From Streptomyces olivochromogenes (GTDB taxonomy: Bacteria; Actinomycetota; Actinomycetes; Streptomycetales; Streptomycetaceae): a stretch of 64,000 nt of DNA. The position numbers and the translations under genes are program-made. Positions within the stretch are counted from its first letter, which is position 1; the number at the start of each line of letters is the position of its first letter. This document shows positions 18,501 to 26,006 of this stretch, piece after piece. The notes under the pieces are model-generated. The model made no database searches, was not told the origin of the DNA, and worked only from the letters and a program-made list of their open reading frames with translations. The stretch spans positions 1 through 64,000 of the forward strand of contig NZ_JADDRL010000013.1 of assembly GCF_021538895.1 (NCBI RefSeq). The letters are read 5' to 3'.

Positions 18501-18598
18501 AGCTCATCTCCGCACTCTGCCAGCGCTGGGGCACCCGGCACACCCGCACCGGCAAGGCCATCTGGACGGAACAGCCCTTGCCCAGCGCCCCAGTTTGA
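15563..18598 (+). CDS. PAS-GAF-SpoIIE phosphatase with C-terminal HATPase (anti-sigma) domain
   Basis: 1011-aa bifunctional switch protein. Order: an N-terminal GAF/ANTAR-associated-like region (about 45-205), PAS (about 220-345), a second PAS (about 345-450), GAF (about 465-640), SpoIIE/PP2C phosphatase (about 655-870; GGDWYDV, GDVMGHG, LYSDGLVE, DDAALLL) and a C-terminal HATPase_c/RsbW-like kinase (about 885-1005; TELLVSELVGNVVRHA N-box, EGGRGLQLI G-box). Such fusions carry both the kinase and phosphatase of a partner-switching pathway controlling an anti-sigma factor antagonist. GTG start after GAGGGAGG. Cytosolic. No STAS or sigma gene is adjacent. Confidence 0.93.
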   Translation: MVNTRDGDPDNTGPSIPHVPHPLHQPQGLRTMQAVRPMERHRMRMLLLDAVDEDRRDVDVLLTALQQAVAEVHGLGGMVHLPGGGMSGILYLVADSGLPESMTRPWLIIPARGTAPPSRAARNDTITWQPDLAPPDPVPGRDPASLWPAELPAGIGHLSVPIASSGWRRGALSVLFAPGTEPGAAELAFLNEVAAWMSGRLRSSGILNPSPTLLRALDNGPGPQEAGSPWDAEGGPAITYTWDLRTGELTSDLPVEEVLAGIDPEVMSGGIEAWAELIHPDDLPGAVAGFDTGIQLRGGFENEYRIRRQDGTYVWIEASARTITDEEGTPMKVIGTLRDSSETHAAAESVGRALQHMSDGFVSLDKDWRIGFLNQAAERLLGAAGDVAGTLLWNIPAVRAVPGLEERCRATVAEGRPGGFDVPGPDGTSWYHLRLVPVPEGLTLYITDTTERHLREAERAAAERAGAERAALVQRITRELAEAVTAQDVMTAVADGVMTPLGATGLIMVGVVGDRMTVLGSRGHSEHFTRLLNAQWTAGDTADPVGDALNTRAPLYISSPEEFLKRYPETEIVVRESGTQAWAILPLAVSGRGIGAAVICFGRPRVLDDDERTLLTALSGLIAQALERAGLYDEATTRARTLQRSLLPQALPKLPEVTAAARYQPAKQGADVGGDWYDVIPLSAARVAFVIGDVMGHGMAEAATMGALRTAVRTLSELELPPDEILGHLNDIVGELGTDAFATCLYGIYDPVTRRLSYASAGQPPPAVAHPDGTVTFLSMTPDPPLGVAAPPFETRETLLPAESLLALYSDGLVESKDRDVTTGMNRLAELLFESVNAMPTSPADASDLDALCAGLTSALLPDYGELVDDAALLLVRTHPLDAENVAEWPLPEDPVAAGQARELVRAQLTDWDLADEDLMMTTELLVSELVGNVVRHAVGPMRLRMLRSRALICEVSDASLTTPHIRHTSATDEGGRGLQLISALCQRWGTRHTRTGKAIWTEQPLPSAPV

Positions 18599-18674
18599 TC
18601 CTCGACCTCGCAGGTCCGGTGCCGGGTGCCGGGTCAAGAGCGGCCCCGTTGCGCGCCGCTGCCTGCTCCGATGT

Positions 18675-18800
18675 CAGCCGATGAGGTCCCCGTAGACGAT
18701 GATGTTGTCGGGGTGGTGACCGTTCTCGACCGGCCCACCACAGGTGATCAGCCTCAACTCGGGCCGCGTGGTGCGGAAGGGTGAGTTCCCCGTCACTGCC
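18675..18800 (-). pseudogene. class F/E sortase C-terminal remnant
   Basis: The reverse strand reads GNSPFRTTRPELRLITCGGP and then DNIIVYGDLIG before TGA at 18677-18675. This is the catalytic Cys strand (LITCGG) and last strand of streptomycete sortases. The catalytic His region (usually about 60 residues earlier) and the signal anchor are absent; upstream sequence in frame is unrelated. No LPXTG substrate is nearby. A decayed tail only. Confidence 0.5.
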
Positions 18801-18909
18801 GTGTCACAGGCCACACCTGAACAGCCTTGTTCTCGGCGCGCGTTGGGATGCATGCGGGGGTACGCGTCCCAGTCGAGATCTCACCCGGACTGAGCCTCCA
18901 CACGACGCA

Positions 18910-19305
18910 TCAGTCACTAGTGGTGGAACAGTCCTCCGGCTTCGTGCCGGTGAGATCACACAGGGCGGCGTCGGCTTGGCCCTCCGAAGGGTATTCATGA
19001 AGCAGGGTGGCTGCCGCACGAGCGCCGACGTCGAAGCATGTGGGGTTCTGTTGCACGATCAGGCCGAGGATCTTCGCTCGCGATGCGTCGATGGTGGTCT
19101 GGTGGGAGTCGATCTCCTCCGCTTGGGACCCTCGACGCAGTTGCTCGCGGATCTGATCGGCTCGTCGATCAAACTCGTGCTTGGTCTGTTCACACGCAGC
19201 GGACCGCTCGGATGCGCCGTCCTGTTGCCCAGCCCCGACGGCGTAGCCGCCCGTGGCGAGAGCGATTGCCGCTGCGCCGGCCAGCGCGATCAACGAAGGT
19301 CTCAT
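18910..19305 (-). CDS. small secreted protein
   Basis: 131 aa with an N-terminal signal peptide (MRPSLIALAGAAAIALATGG, cleavage after about residue 25). The mature part is hydrophilic and helical and contains four Cys. No recognised domain. It lies between the sortase remnant and the divergent TetR gene. Likely exported to the cell envelope or medium; function unknown. Confidence 0.7.
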   Translation of the reverse strand: MRPSLIALAGAAAIALATGGYAVGAGQQDGASERSAACEQTKHEFDRRADQIREQLRRGSQAEEIDSHQTTIDASRAKILGLIVQQNPTCFDVGARAAATLLHEYPSEGQADAALCDLTGTKPEDCSTTSD

Positions 19306-19528
19306 GGCGAGGGATGTTATCTGCCCAGGTCAGGAAGCCAGTAGGCGGGTCCGCATCACGGATATCGCCACAGCATGGGCCCCGGGTGCTGTCACCACAT
19401 CCCGGGGTCATGCATCCACTTCCTTGACCACGCGGTTCAACGACTGGCAGGGGCAAGGGTTACGCCCAAGGTCCCACCCACGCACAGCGCTCCCTCGTTG
19501 AACTCGACGGGCAGACTCACCTGTTTAG

Positions 19529-19570
19529 GAACGATCGTTCTTGACTGGTCGTTCTTTTACTCCGTAGGGT
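19529..19570 (+). promoter_or_regulatory. TetR autoregulatory promoter/operator
   Basis: Perfect 12-bp palindrome GAACGATCGTTC (19529-19540), immediately followed by TTGACT (19541-19546), an 18-bp spacer containing a second GTCGTTCT half, and TAGGGT (19565-19570). The start codon is 7 nt beyond the -10, so the message is probably leaderless. Operator-promoter overlap fits autorepression by the TetR gene it drives. Confidence 0.65.
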
Positions 19571-19576
19571 CGGGGC

Positions 19577-20062
19577 ATGGGACGACCACGCGCCTTTGAC
19601 ACGGATCAGGCTGTGACGACAGCGGCCGCCCTCTTCGCCGCTCGCGGCTATGAGGGCACCTCGGTGGACGACCTGGTCACTGCCACCGGCATCCACCGGG
19701 GCAGCCTGTACAAGGTCTTCGGCTCCAAGCGGAGCCTGCACCTGACGGCCCTGCGCAATCACCTCGACCGCGAGATCCTCCCGACCACCGCCGCCGTCGC
19801 CACCCTCACCGACCCCACGCAGGCCCTGACCGCGGCCATCGCCTCGTACGACAACGGCCCGGCCGCAGGCCTCCTGCTCATGGCCGCGGTCGAACGGGCG
19901 CCCCACGACCCGGAGGTCGCCACGCTGGTCACGAACGCGATCACCGCACTCGAAGACGCCCTGCGCCCCTCCCACGGCGAGGCCGCCCCTCATATCGCCT
20001 CCACCGTCCTCGGCGCCCGACTGCGCCTGCGCGCCCAGCCCAGCACCCCCAAGGAGCACTGA
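19577..20062 (+). CDS. TetR family transcriptional regulator
   Basis: 161 aa, short for the family (usually 185-210). N-terminal HTH with GRPRAFDTDQAV and TGIHRGSLYKVFGSKRSL (about 36-53). The C-terminal half is compact, with AAGLLLMAAVER and a RLRLRAQPSTPKEH end. Start is the ATG at 19577 next to an operator-bearing promoter. Coupled to a following PH-like gene (1-bp gap), which is itself broken. The neighbour probably was its regulated partner. Confidence 0.88.
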   Translation: MGRPRAFDTDQAVTTAAALFAARGYEGTSVDDLVTATGIHRGSLYKVFGSKRSLHLTALRNHLDREILPTTAAVATLTDPTQALTAAIASYDNGPAAGLLLMAAVERAPHDPEVATLVTNAITALEDALRPSHGEAAPHIASTVLGARLRLRAQPSTPKEH

Positions 20063-20063
20063 C

Positions 20064-20296
20064 ATGGCCCGGATCTCCATCGATCGTGAACACGGCCTCC
20101 TGGACGCCGAATTCCAGGGCCTGGACAAGCTCTGGACCTTCAAGAGCCGCCTGGAAGTCCCCCTTGTCCACGTGCGAGGCGCCACCCACGACCCCGGCAT
20201 CGCCCGCGAGCCGAGACCTACGACCGCCTCGTCATCGAGGTCGACGATCCGCGCGCCGCTGTCGCCCTCATCGAGCAATCCATCGCCCAGAGCTGA
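20064..20296 (+). pseudogene. PH-like domain protein with internal deletion and frameshift
   Basis: Begins MARISIDREHGLLDAEFQGL with AAGGAG upstream, as in the small TetR-linked PH-like family of actinomycetes. After about 47 codons the family sequence jumps, in another frame, to its C-terminus (ETYDRLVIEVDDPRAAVALI ... AQS, TGA at 20294-20296). The family's middle (about 40-50 residues including the TxxDGxxFWxV region) is missing, so a deletion of roughly 130-150 bp is inferred from family length. The last 79 bp are antisense to the 3' end of the GH5 gene. Confidence 0.6.
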
Positions 20297-21738
20297 TGAT
20301 TCAGGGGATCTCGGGTGCCGGCGCAGGCCACTCCGGCCTTGGGTGTCACAACCACCGTCACATCGCGGTCGGCAGCGGCGCTTGTGGTGAGTCGGACCGT
20401 TGCCGCCTTCCCTGCAGGTACCGCGGAGGGTTGGGCAGTGGCTGGGCCGTCGACGGCGATCCGCCAGCCCGCCGGGCTTGGGGGCAAGGACAGTTCGGTC
20501 GTTCCGCCGCGCCGCGGTTCGTAGCTGAGCCGGTAGGTTCGTGTGGCCGGGGTGTAGCTGTCGACGTGGACCGAGCCCGCGACAGCTCGGGCGTACGGCC
20601 GTACGGTCCGCTCTTTGTTGGGGCGCAGCTGACCGTTCGCGTCCACCGCGCAGTAGCCGCCGCCATAGCACCACTCCCAGCCTGCCCAGCCGCCGCTGTA
20701 GCGGTCCATGGATGTCAGGGCGTCGTCGTAGAAATGGTGCATGTTGGGCAGGTCGCCGTTCAGCGGCCCCCACTCACCCACGACGACCGGGGTGCCGTAC
20801 CGGCGCGGATAGCCGACCACGGCGGCCTCGTACGCCTCCAGCCAGCCTCCGTCCGGGTCGTAGTCTCCGCCCGCCTCCATCACGGCGTTGTACAGGTGAG
20901 GGGCGTACACCACCTTGGGGTCGTCGATCCGGCCCAGACCGGTCGGCACTCCCTCGCCCACGATCGGGGTCGGCTCGACGAACAGCCAGTTGTCCGAGCC
21001 GACCTGCCGGACGGCGTGGGCAATCCGGTTGTACATGGGAGTGAGCTGCTGGGCTTCGATTCGCCCCGCGGCGGTCGGCAGGTCCTCGCCCGCGTTGATG
21101 CGGCCCATCGGCTCGTTGATGAGGTCGTAGCCGAGAACGGCGGGGTGCCGGCCGAACCGTGCGGCAAGCAGTCGCCACATGCGTCCCTGCGCCCTTCTCA
21201 GATCGGCGTCCTGGTAGAGGTGCTGGAACGCGGCCTGCACCGCCGGCTCGAAGTACTCGGAGAACCAGTCGTCCGGGTGAGGTGTGAACGGCAGACCGTC
21301 CGTGCGCGTCGCCCACTCGGGGATGCCGCGGTGTCCGAACCGGGGGCCGAATACGTCCTGGTGGGCATCGATCACCACATGGATCCGGTAGCGGTGGGCC
21401 CAGTCCAGGATCCGCTCGATCTTGCCCAGATATCGTTGGCTGTAGTGGCCGGGTTGCGGCTCCAGGTCGTCCCAGAAGACCAGTAGCCGGGCGAAGTCGA
21501 AACCCTGGGTCGACAGGTCACGGAAGTGCCGCTCCGTGATCGCGGACAGCGCGTCGGCACCGCGGTGCGCCTTGTCTCCCACGTTCCAGCCCCGCAGGGT
21601 GAGTGCCCGGCCTCGGTCATCGGTGACAGGGTGCCCGGCAGCGGCAGGCTCGACGGCACCCGCATACGCGGGACCGGGATGCACCAGGGCCGCGAGGATT
21701 GCCAAAGCGGCCATGGCGGCGACCGCGCACCTGCGCAT
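20218..21738 (-). CDS. GH5 glycoside hydrolase (endoglycoceramidase-like)
   Basis: 506-aa secreted glycosidase. ATG at 21738 chosen for GGAGG 5 nt upstream. Signal peptide residues 1-27 (ends PAYAG). The (beta/alpha)8 domain carries acid/base Glu209 in LINEP and nucleophile Glu322 in GEWGP, followed by a C-terminal beta domain (about 385-480). The RGWNVGDKAHRG and DAHQDVFGPRFG segments resemble endoglycoceramidase/glycosylceramidase-like GH5_29 relatives. Substrate is inferred. The last about 25 residues (to SSTSMTRRS) are antisense of the PH-like pseudogene and probably not native. An inverted repeat sits just upstream of the start. Confidence 0.88.
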   Translation of the reverse strand: MRRCAVAAMAALAILAALVHPGPAYAGAVEPAAAGHPVTDDRGRALTLRGWNVGDKAHRGADALSAITERHFRDLSTQGFDFARLLVFWDDLEPQPGHYSQRYLGKIERILDWAHRYRIHVVIDAHQDVFGPRFGHRGIPEWATRTDGLPFTPHPDDWFSEYFEPAVQAAFQHLYQDADLRRAQGRMWRLLAARFGRHPAVLGYDLINEPMGRINAGEDLPTAAGRIEAQQLTPMYNRIAHAVRQVGSDNWLFVEPTPIVGEGVPTGLGRIDDPKVVYAPHLYNAVMEAGGDYDPDGGWLEAYEAAVVGYPRRYGTPVVVGEWGPLNGDLPNMHHFYDDALTSMDRYSGGWAGWEWCYGGGYCAVDANGQLRPNKERTVRPYARAVAGSVHVDSYTPATRTYRLSYEPRRGGTTELSLPPSPAGWRIAVDGPATAQPSAVPAGKAATVRLTTSAAADRDVTVVVTPKAGVACAGTRDPLNHQLWAMDCSMRATAARGSSTSMTRRS

Positions 21739-21758
21739 CAACACCTCCGGGTCATGGC

Positions 21759-21779
21759 GCGAACTCGCGCCGAGTTCGC
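21759..21779. promoter_or_regulatory. inverted repeat upstream of the GH5 gene
   Basis: Perfect 9-bp arms GCGAACTCG / CGAGTTCGC separated by CGC, 21 bp upstream of the start codon. Could be a repressor operator or a 5' hairpin; no regulator gene is adjacent. Confidence 0.5.
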
Positions 21780-21901
21780 AACCACTCGACTGCGCAGCGA
21801 GCTAACCGGGTCGCCCGGCTCTCCACAAAGGCGAGAACCGGACGACGTCAGGTGCGGGTCGGCGTCGGTCAGCTTCGGGCGGGCGCGTGCTCGCCCCAAG
21901 T

Positions 21902-22249
21902 TCAGCGGTGGCTCAGAACGTTGACCACGCGGCCGTTGGGGTCGCGGACGAAGAACCGCCGTACGCCCCAGTCCTCGTCCTGCAAAGGGTGAACGATCTC
22001 CGCGCCGCTGTCCCGCATGACCGCATAAGCCGCATCCACGTCGTCGACTTCGACGCTCATTTCGGGGGTGATCGGAGCGGTCTTGTCGCCGGTCATCACG
22101 CTCACCTGGGCCGACGGACTGGACGGCGAAGCAAGGGTCATGATCCAGCCGTGGTTCATGACTTCTTCAAAGCCCAGCAGGCCATAGAACTCCCGGCTCT
22201 CTGTCGCGGCCTCTGACTGGATGACGGGCATGACACGGCGAACGGCCAT
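21902..22249 (-). CDS. VOC (glyoxalase/bleomycin-resistance) family protein
   Basis: 115 aa, ATG at 22249 with TGAGGAG upstream. Paired beta-alpha-beta-beta-beta modules: VMPVIQSEAATESREFYG at the N-terminus, and FFVRDPNGRVVNVLSHR with the usual D-P-(N/D)-G turn at the C-terminus. Metal ligands cannot be assigned with confidence. Cytosolic; could be a dioxygenase, isomerase or drug-binding protein. Monocistronic, divergent from the SNase-like gene. Confidence 0.88.
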   Translation of the reverse strand: MAVRRVMPVIQSEAATESREFYGLLGFEEVMNHGWIMTLASPSSPSAQVSVMTGDKTAPITPEMSVEVDDVDAAYAVMRDSGAEIVHPLQDEDWGVRRFFVRDPNGRVVNVLSHR

Positions 22250-22478
22250 CGATGACTCCTCAAGAGCACGAACGGATCCAGGACGGTCCAGGGGTACCAC
22301 GGTCCGTCCGCCGCCACCGGTTGACGGCGTCCAGGCTCAATCCGCGCGCCTCACGGACAAACTCCCCATTCGACCCCTACTTTGGTCACTACGCGCAAAT
22401 TGTCCGTATGTTCGAGTTGCATCCGTGTGTGCGTACGGCGGTGCTACCCATCCTCCTTCGTTCCCCCTAGGAGTCGCC

Positions 22479-23327
22479 ATGCCTCTGCTGCTGGTCCAAG
22501 GCACGTTCCATCTGAAGAACACTCAGCCGGACGGCGATACCGTCCACTTCGTCGCGGACAACGCGAGTGACTGGAAGCTGGTCAAGGGCAGGAACCCGGT
22601 GCAACTCACCGGCACGGGTGAAGCCAAACTCCGGCTGGAGGGCATCGACGCGCTGGAGACGCACTACCACGACGAACACCAGCCGCTGCAGTTCGGCCAT
22701 GCCGCTGCCGCCGAACTCCTCACCTGGCTCGGCTTCAACGACGTACAGCGTCGGCCGGACGAGACTGTCACCGCCTCGACCCCCGAGAGCACGCCCGGGT
22801 ACGTCCTCACCGGGGGCGCCGACCTGTACGGCCGCGTCGTTTCCCTCGTCGGCCGGGGCACTCCGCCCGCGGCCAGTGGCGCGGCCGTCACCGTCGACGT
22901 GCCGCTGCTGCGGCAGACCGCCAACCATTACCTGGCCGCACAGGGGCTGGTCTATCCGACCTTCTACGCCGGCCTCTTCCGCGACCTGCGAGAGGAACTC
23001 ACCACCGTCGCGCAGAGCGCCCGGGCGGCCGGTCAGGGGCTGTGGCCCCAGGACGTGACCACCACCGGATTCAAGGTCACCGGGCCGTCCACCATCACCG
23101 ACGACGTCGTGATCCTGCCCAAGGTGTTCCGGCGACTGATGGACCACTTCCACGCCGGCATGTCGATCTCCTGCTTCCCCGCCTACCTCGCGGGCAAGGA
23201 GGACAAGTTCACAGTCCTGTCCACCAACGAGCGCTTCGCGGGTCTGCAACACGTCGTCACCGTCACCAACAGCGGAACCGTCCGCGTAACCCGCCCGGTC
23301 GACGACCTGATCTTCGACGAGGAGTGA
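22479..23327 (+). CDS. thermonuclease (SNase)-like protein
   Basis: 282 aa, ATG at 22479 with TAGGAG upstream. The segments LRLEGIDALETHY, QPLQFGHAAAAELL, DLYGRVVSLVG and SARAAGQGLWP follow the order of the staphylococcal-nuclease (OB) fold. There is no signal peptide, so it would act inside the cell, unlike most bacterial SNases. Catalytic Arg/Glu are only partly apparent; the family Arg-Glu-Arg set is not clearly conserved, so nuclease activity is uncertain. The last about 80 residues form an unknown extension. Convergent with the DUF418-like gene. Confidence 0.65.
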   Translation: MPLLLVQGTFHLKNTQPDGDTVHFVADNASDWKLVKGRNPVQLTGTGEAKLRLEGIDALETHYHDEHQPLQFGHAAAAELLTWLGFNDVQRRPDETVTASTPESTPGYVLTGGADLYGRVVSLVGRGTPPAASGAAVTVDVPLLRQTANHYLAAQGLVYPTFYAGLFRDLREELTTVAQSARAAGQGLWPQDVTTTGFKVTGPSTITDDVVILPKVFRRLMDHFHAGMSISCFPAYLAGKEDKFTVLSTNERFAGLQHVVTVTNSGTVRVTRPVDDLIFDEE

Positions 23328-23360
23328 GAAGCCGGGCCGCGTGTGCGCACTGCGTCCGCT

Positions 23361-24623
23361 CTATTTGACGATCCGTGCCGACCGGGTCGCCGTGTGGAGG
23401 AGTTGTTCCAGGGGGCCTCGCCGAAACAGTCGCGTCCAGACGGTCGCCAAGAGCATGGCTCCTGCGATGAAGGCGAGCAGCACCGGTAGAGCGGAGAGGC
23501 CGTCCCCGTCGACCGCGGCCACGTACCAGACATCGCTGAAGAACCACAGCGCCACGATGTGCAGGACGTACACGGTCAACGCTGTCATGCCGACCGCGGC
23601 GACGGGTGTGGCCAGGCGCGTGAGGCGCGGCATCCGTTCGGCAACGGTCAGGCACGCGGCGACCACGGCAAGGGCAACTCCGGTGTTCCCGACGATCGAA
23701 AAGGTCGTCTGGCTGTGCGGTGCCGCCACCAGCAGCCAGGCGAGCGGGGTTCGGCCCTCGGGCGTGCCGACGGTGTCGGACCACCAGGCGGACGATGCCG
23801 AGCCGCCGTCCGTGGCGGAGGCGACGGCGGACAGGGCGTGGGGGACCAGGCGCAGGGCCAGCCAGGAGCCGCCGTAGCCCAGCAGGGCGAGCGCCCCGCC
23901 GATGAGCGCGAGCCGGGATCTGATGCCTGGCCGAGTGAGGTCCAGCCGGGCCACTGCCATGCCCGCGATCAGGAAGGGGATCCAGGTGAGCACGGGATAC
24001 TCGCCGGTGAACAAAAGTTCGACGATGCCGTCCGTGCCACTGAGCAGGGCCAACGGGTCATGGCTGGTGATGGCGTCTGCCCAGTTCCCGTCCTCGATGG
24101 ATCTTCTGATCACGTACAGGACCTGGGGCAGGACCAGCGCACTCGCGGCAGCGACGAGGACGAGCGTCCCCGCCCGCAATCGGCGCAGCGGGAGGACGGT
24201 CAGGAAGAGCAGCCCGTAGAAGCTGAGGATCACGTCGACGTCGGTGTCCAAGGCGGTCAACGCGTAACCGAGCGCCAGCAGGACGACGGCCCGGATCACT
24301 ATCCTGACCGTCGCCTGACGGCCTGCGCGCCCGGTATGGGGGTCCGGGCGCCCGGTGATGATCACCAGCGAGAAGCCGGCGAGCAGGGCGAAGAGGGCGG
24401 AGGAGCGGCCACGTGCCGTCTCCAGCAGGAATCCCATCGGGCCGCCGACCGTCACATCGGGCCCGACGTGGGCGGAGTACATGCCGAGGACCGCGAGTCC
24501 GCGAGCCAGGTCGATGCCGATCAGCCGCCCCGTCGAGGGCCGTTCGGCGGCAATGGGGGAACGGTCGTCCAAGAGCGAGGGGGACACGTCTGCCGACTCG
24601 ACCGAGGGCGCATTCTGGGTCAT
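23361..24623 (-). CDS. DUF418/HGSNAT-like multi-pass membrane protein
   Basis: 420 aa, about 10-11 TM segments. The N-terminal RLIGIDLARGLAVLGMYSAHVGP motif and ALFALLAGFSL are typical of the acyltransferase-like DUF1624/DUF418 group related to heparan-alpha-glucosaminide N-acetyltransferase; the C-terminal module PVAAVGMTALTVYVLHI is DUF418. Likely transfers acyl groups to an extracytoplasmic acceptor, but the substrate is unknown. Single gene, separated from the MFS gene by a bulged hairpin. Confidence 0.85.
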   Translation of the reverse strand: MTQNAPSVESADVSPSLLDDRSPIAAERPSTGRLIGIDLARGLAVLGMYSAHVGPDVTVGGPMGFLLETARGRSSALFALLAGFSLVIITGRPDPHTGRAGRQATVRIVIRAVVLLALGYALTALDTDVDVILSFYGLLFLTVLPLRRLRAGTLVLVAAASALVLPQVLYVIRRSIEDGNWADAITSHDPLALLSGTDGIVELLFTGEYPVLTWIPFLIAGMAVARLDLTRPGIRSRLALIGGALALLGYGGSWLALRLVPHALSAVASATDGGSASSAWWSDTVGTPEGRTPLAWLLVAAPHSQTTFSIVGNTGVALAVVAACLTVAERMPRLTRLATPVAAVGMTALTVYVLHIVALWFFSDVWYVAAVDGDGLSALPVLLAFIAGAMLLATVWTRLFRRGPLEQLLHTATRSARIVK

Positions 24624-24677
24624 ACCTCAAGGATTCACCACCCGAGCGCCCGAGACACCCCGGCAGCCTTCCGGAAA

Positions 24678-24720
24678 CACCCCGCCGACCGGCCGACGTC
24701 ATGTCTCCGATCGGCGGGTG
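24678..24720 (-). terminator. bulged hairpin downstream of the MFS gene
   Basis: Arms CACCCCGCCGA / TCGGCGGGTG (one bulged C) around a 22-nt loop, located 33 bp past the MFS stop and 55 bp before the DUF418 start. No U-tract, as usual in streptomycetes. Confidence 0.4.
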
Positions 24721-24752
24721 CTCCGTGCCCGTCGCCGGGAGGACGGCCCACC

Positions 24753-26006
24753 TCATCCGGTCACCGGCACCGGTACGGGCGCGAGGTGCCCGGTGCGGTG
24801 CAGACGTGCCACCAGTCCGGCGCACAGGAATCCGGTGGCGGCCAGCGCCGCCCAGGGCAGCCAGCGCACGCCCGTGTCGAACAGCGCCCCGACCACGAGG
24901 TTCCCGAGCGAGATCGCGATGCCGGAGACGGTGTTGTAGGCGCCGTAGTAGGTCGCGATGAGCCGGTCGCTGGAGAGGCGGACCACGGTGTCCATCTCGA
25001 AGGGGTAGAGCAGGGCCCCGCCCCAGGCCAGCAGCGCGGCGCAGAGCAGGAGCGCGAGGACGCCGGCCGCGAGGCCGACGGCTCCGTCGTAGGGGCCGGG
25101 CAGGACCAGCAGGAACGCGGCCCCCATCATCGCCAGCCCGTAGGCGATGGCCCGCGGCCCAGGCAGAGTTCGCTTCGCCCAGGCGGTCAGCTTCAGCTGT
25201 CCCGACAGCGCGGCGAGCGCGGAGACGGCGAAGACCGCCCCGGTCACCAACCCTGTCCGGTCACCGAAGAGTTCCCGGGCACGGAGAGGGAGAGCGAGAT
25301 AGACCTGGAAACCCAGGACGTACGAGCCCGTCATGGCGGCGGTGAACAGCAGGAAGGGCCGGTTGGCGGCGACGGTGCGCCAGTCCGCGGCCACGGCGCG
25401 CCAAGCCGGTTCCGCGCTCCGGTCGGCCGGGGGGCGGGCCGACAGGGCGCGGGCCTGGAGGACGGCCAGGACGGCGAAGATGAGCGCCGCGACCGTACAC
25501 ACCGCGCCGAAGTCCCAGGTCAGCAGGGCGAGTCCCATCAGTGGGCCGATCAGGATTCCGGCCTGGTAGAAGACGTTGAAGGCGGCGAAGGCCTCGACCC
25601 GGCGTTCCTCGCCCGCGTCGGCGGCCAGATAGGCCCGCACGGCCGGGTTGAACAGCGCACCCGCCAGCCCGGTCAGAGCAGAGGCCATCAGCAGCGCGGG
25701 CAGCGTGTCCGCCAGCGCGAGCAGTCCGAAGGCGATCGTCCGCAGCGTGCATCCGATGAGAATCATCGGCTTGCAGCCGTAGCGGTCGGCGAGGGTGCCG
25801 CCGACGAGGAACATGCCCTGCTGGGAGAGGTTGCGCACGCCGAGAACCAGGCCCACCGTCCAGGCCGCGAGGCCGAGACCGTGGGCGAGGTGATCGGCCA
25901 GGTAGGGCATGAGCATGTAGAAGCCGAGATTGATGGCGAACTGGTTGACCATCAGCAGCCGCGCCGGCCGGTCGAAGGAGGCCACCTGGGTCCGCAGCCC
26001 CCTCAT
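24753..26006 (-). CDS. MFS transporter
   Basis: 417 aa, 12 predicted TM helices; [12 protein letters not shown] is the loop 2-3 motif. ATG at 26006 overlaps the TGA of the upstream cysteine-synthase-like gene (ATGA), so the two are translationally coupled. Looks like a drug:H+ antiporter-type exporter. Coupling suggests it exports the product of the PLP enzyme or handles a related amino acid. Confidence 0.93.
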   Translation of the reverse strand: MRGLRTQVASFDRPARLLMVNQFAINLGFYMLMPYLADHLAHGLGLAAWTVGLVLGVRNLSQQGMFLVGGTLADRYGCKPMILIGCTLRTIAFGLLALADTLPALLMASALTGLAGALFNPAVRAYLAADAGEERRVEAFAAFNVFYQAGILIGPLMGLALLTWDFGAVCTVAALIFAVLAVLQARALSARPPADRSAEPAWRAVAADWRTVAANRPFLLFTAAMTGSYVLGFQVYLALPLRARELFGDRTGLVTGAVFAVSALAALSGQLKLTAWAKRTLPGPRAIAYGLAMMGAAFLLVLPGPYDGAVGLAAGVLALLLCAALLAWGGALLYPFEMDTVVRLSSDRLIATYYGAYNTVSGIAISLGNLVVGALFDTGVRWLPWAALAATGFLCAGLVARLHRTGHLAPVPVPVTG

